Part shown: in pieces, positions 5,244 through 5,263 of the stretch
How positions within the stretch are numbered: the first letter of the stretch is position 1
How the letters are laid out: the number at the start of each line of letters is the position of its first letter
DNA from: Methanobacteriota archaeon
Lineage (GTDB): Archaea > Halobacteriota > Methanosarcinia > Methanosarcinales > Methanoperedenaceae
Assembly (NCBI GenBank): GCA_018899795.1
Contig: JAHIHJ010000336.1
Coordinates: 1-5,263, forward strand
Direction: 5' to 3'
DNA: 5,263 bases
Position numbers and translations under genes: made by a program
Notes under the pieces: generated by a model
What the model was told of the DNA's origin: nothing
Databases searched by the model: none
The model's input: the letters and a program-made list of their open reading frames with translations, nothing else

Positions 5244-5263
5244 TAATTTTGTATTTTGTTTAC

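Noticed and set aside
5173..5244. Longer N-terminus for the 38-residue protein starting at 5244 or 5214
   Set aside because: There is no ribosome-binding site upstream, the 5244 codon lies in a hairpin with a T-run that looks like a terminator, and a good GGTGAG precedes the internal ATG at 5172.

Overview
The window looks archaeal, most likely a methanogen- or ANME-type euryarchaeote; a Methanosarcinales/Methanoperedens-like host is my inference and was not tested. The evidence is two signal peptidases of the Ser-His-Asp (Sec11-like) kind instead of the bacterial Ser-Lys kind, a DUF5305-type membrane protein, GGTGA/GGAGGT ribosome-binding sites, and BRE/TATA-like promoter elements. All main genes lie on the minus strand, so biological order runs from the right edge to the left. 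The only plus-strand coding signal is a short transposase tail at the left edge.

Right block (about 4036-5243): a hairpin followed by a T-run, then a tightly coupled cluster. It encodes a 38-residue single-span membrane protein, a compact signal peptidase (ATGA overlap) and a secreted beta-rich protein (GTGA overlap, very strong Shine-Dalgarno) with a SipW-dependent-type leader like those of TasA, camelysin and archaeal bundling pilins. A stem-loop with a T7 tail closes the cluster. This reads as a dedicated peptidase-plus-substrate module for a surface or extracellular protein.

Middle block (about 3000-3985): a clear BRE/TATA promoter drives an 80-residue protein of unknown function directly abutting a PIN-domain protein that keeps all four acidic catalytic positions. 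The PIN gene is far more AT-rich than its neighbours, suggesting an acquired, toxin-antitoxin-like pair. Beyond it is a roughly 280-base noncoding stretch with a 27-base-arm imperfect inverted repeat made of CTTTGCG units, a triplet of 11-base-spaced AGTTCG motifs, a 9-base palindrome and an 8-base tandem repeat next to the next gene.

Left block (90-2922): three coupled genes encode a second, larger signal peptidase with an additional C-terminal two-span module, a DUF5305 membrane protein and a secreted CARDB/DUF11-like protein. This parallels the right block as an independent protein-export module. The last gene stops abruptly inside a second Ig-like domain, exactly where the transposase reading frame converges on it, so it was probably shortened by an insertion element.

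Overall the window holds two separate signal-peptidase modules, each with its own exported partner(s), separated by a PIN-type pair and repeat-rich DNA.
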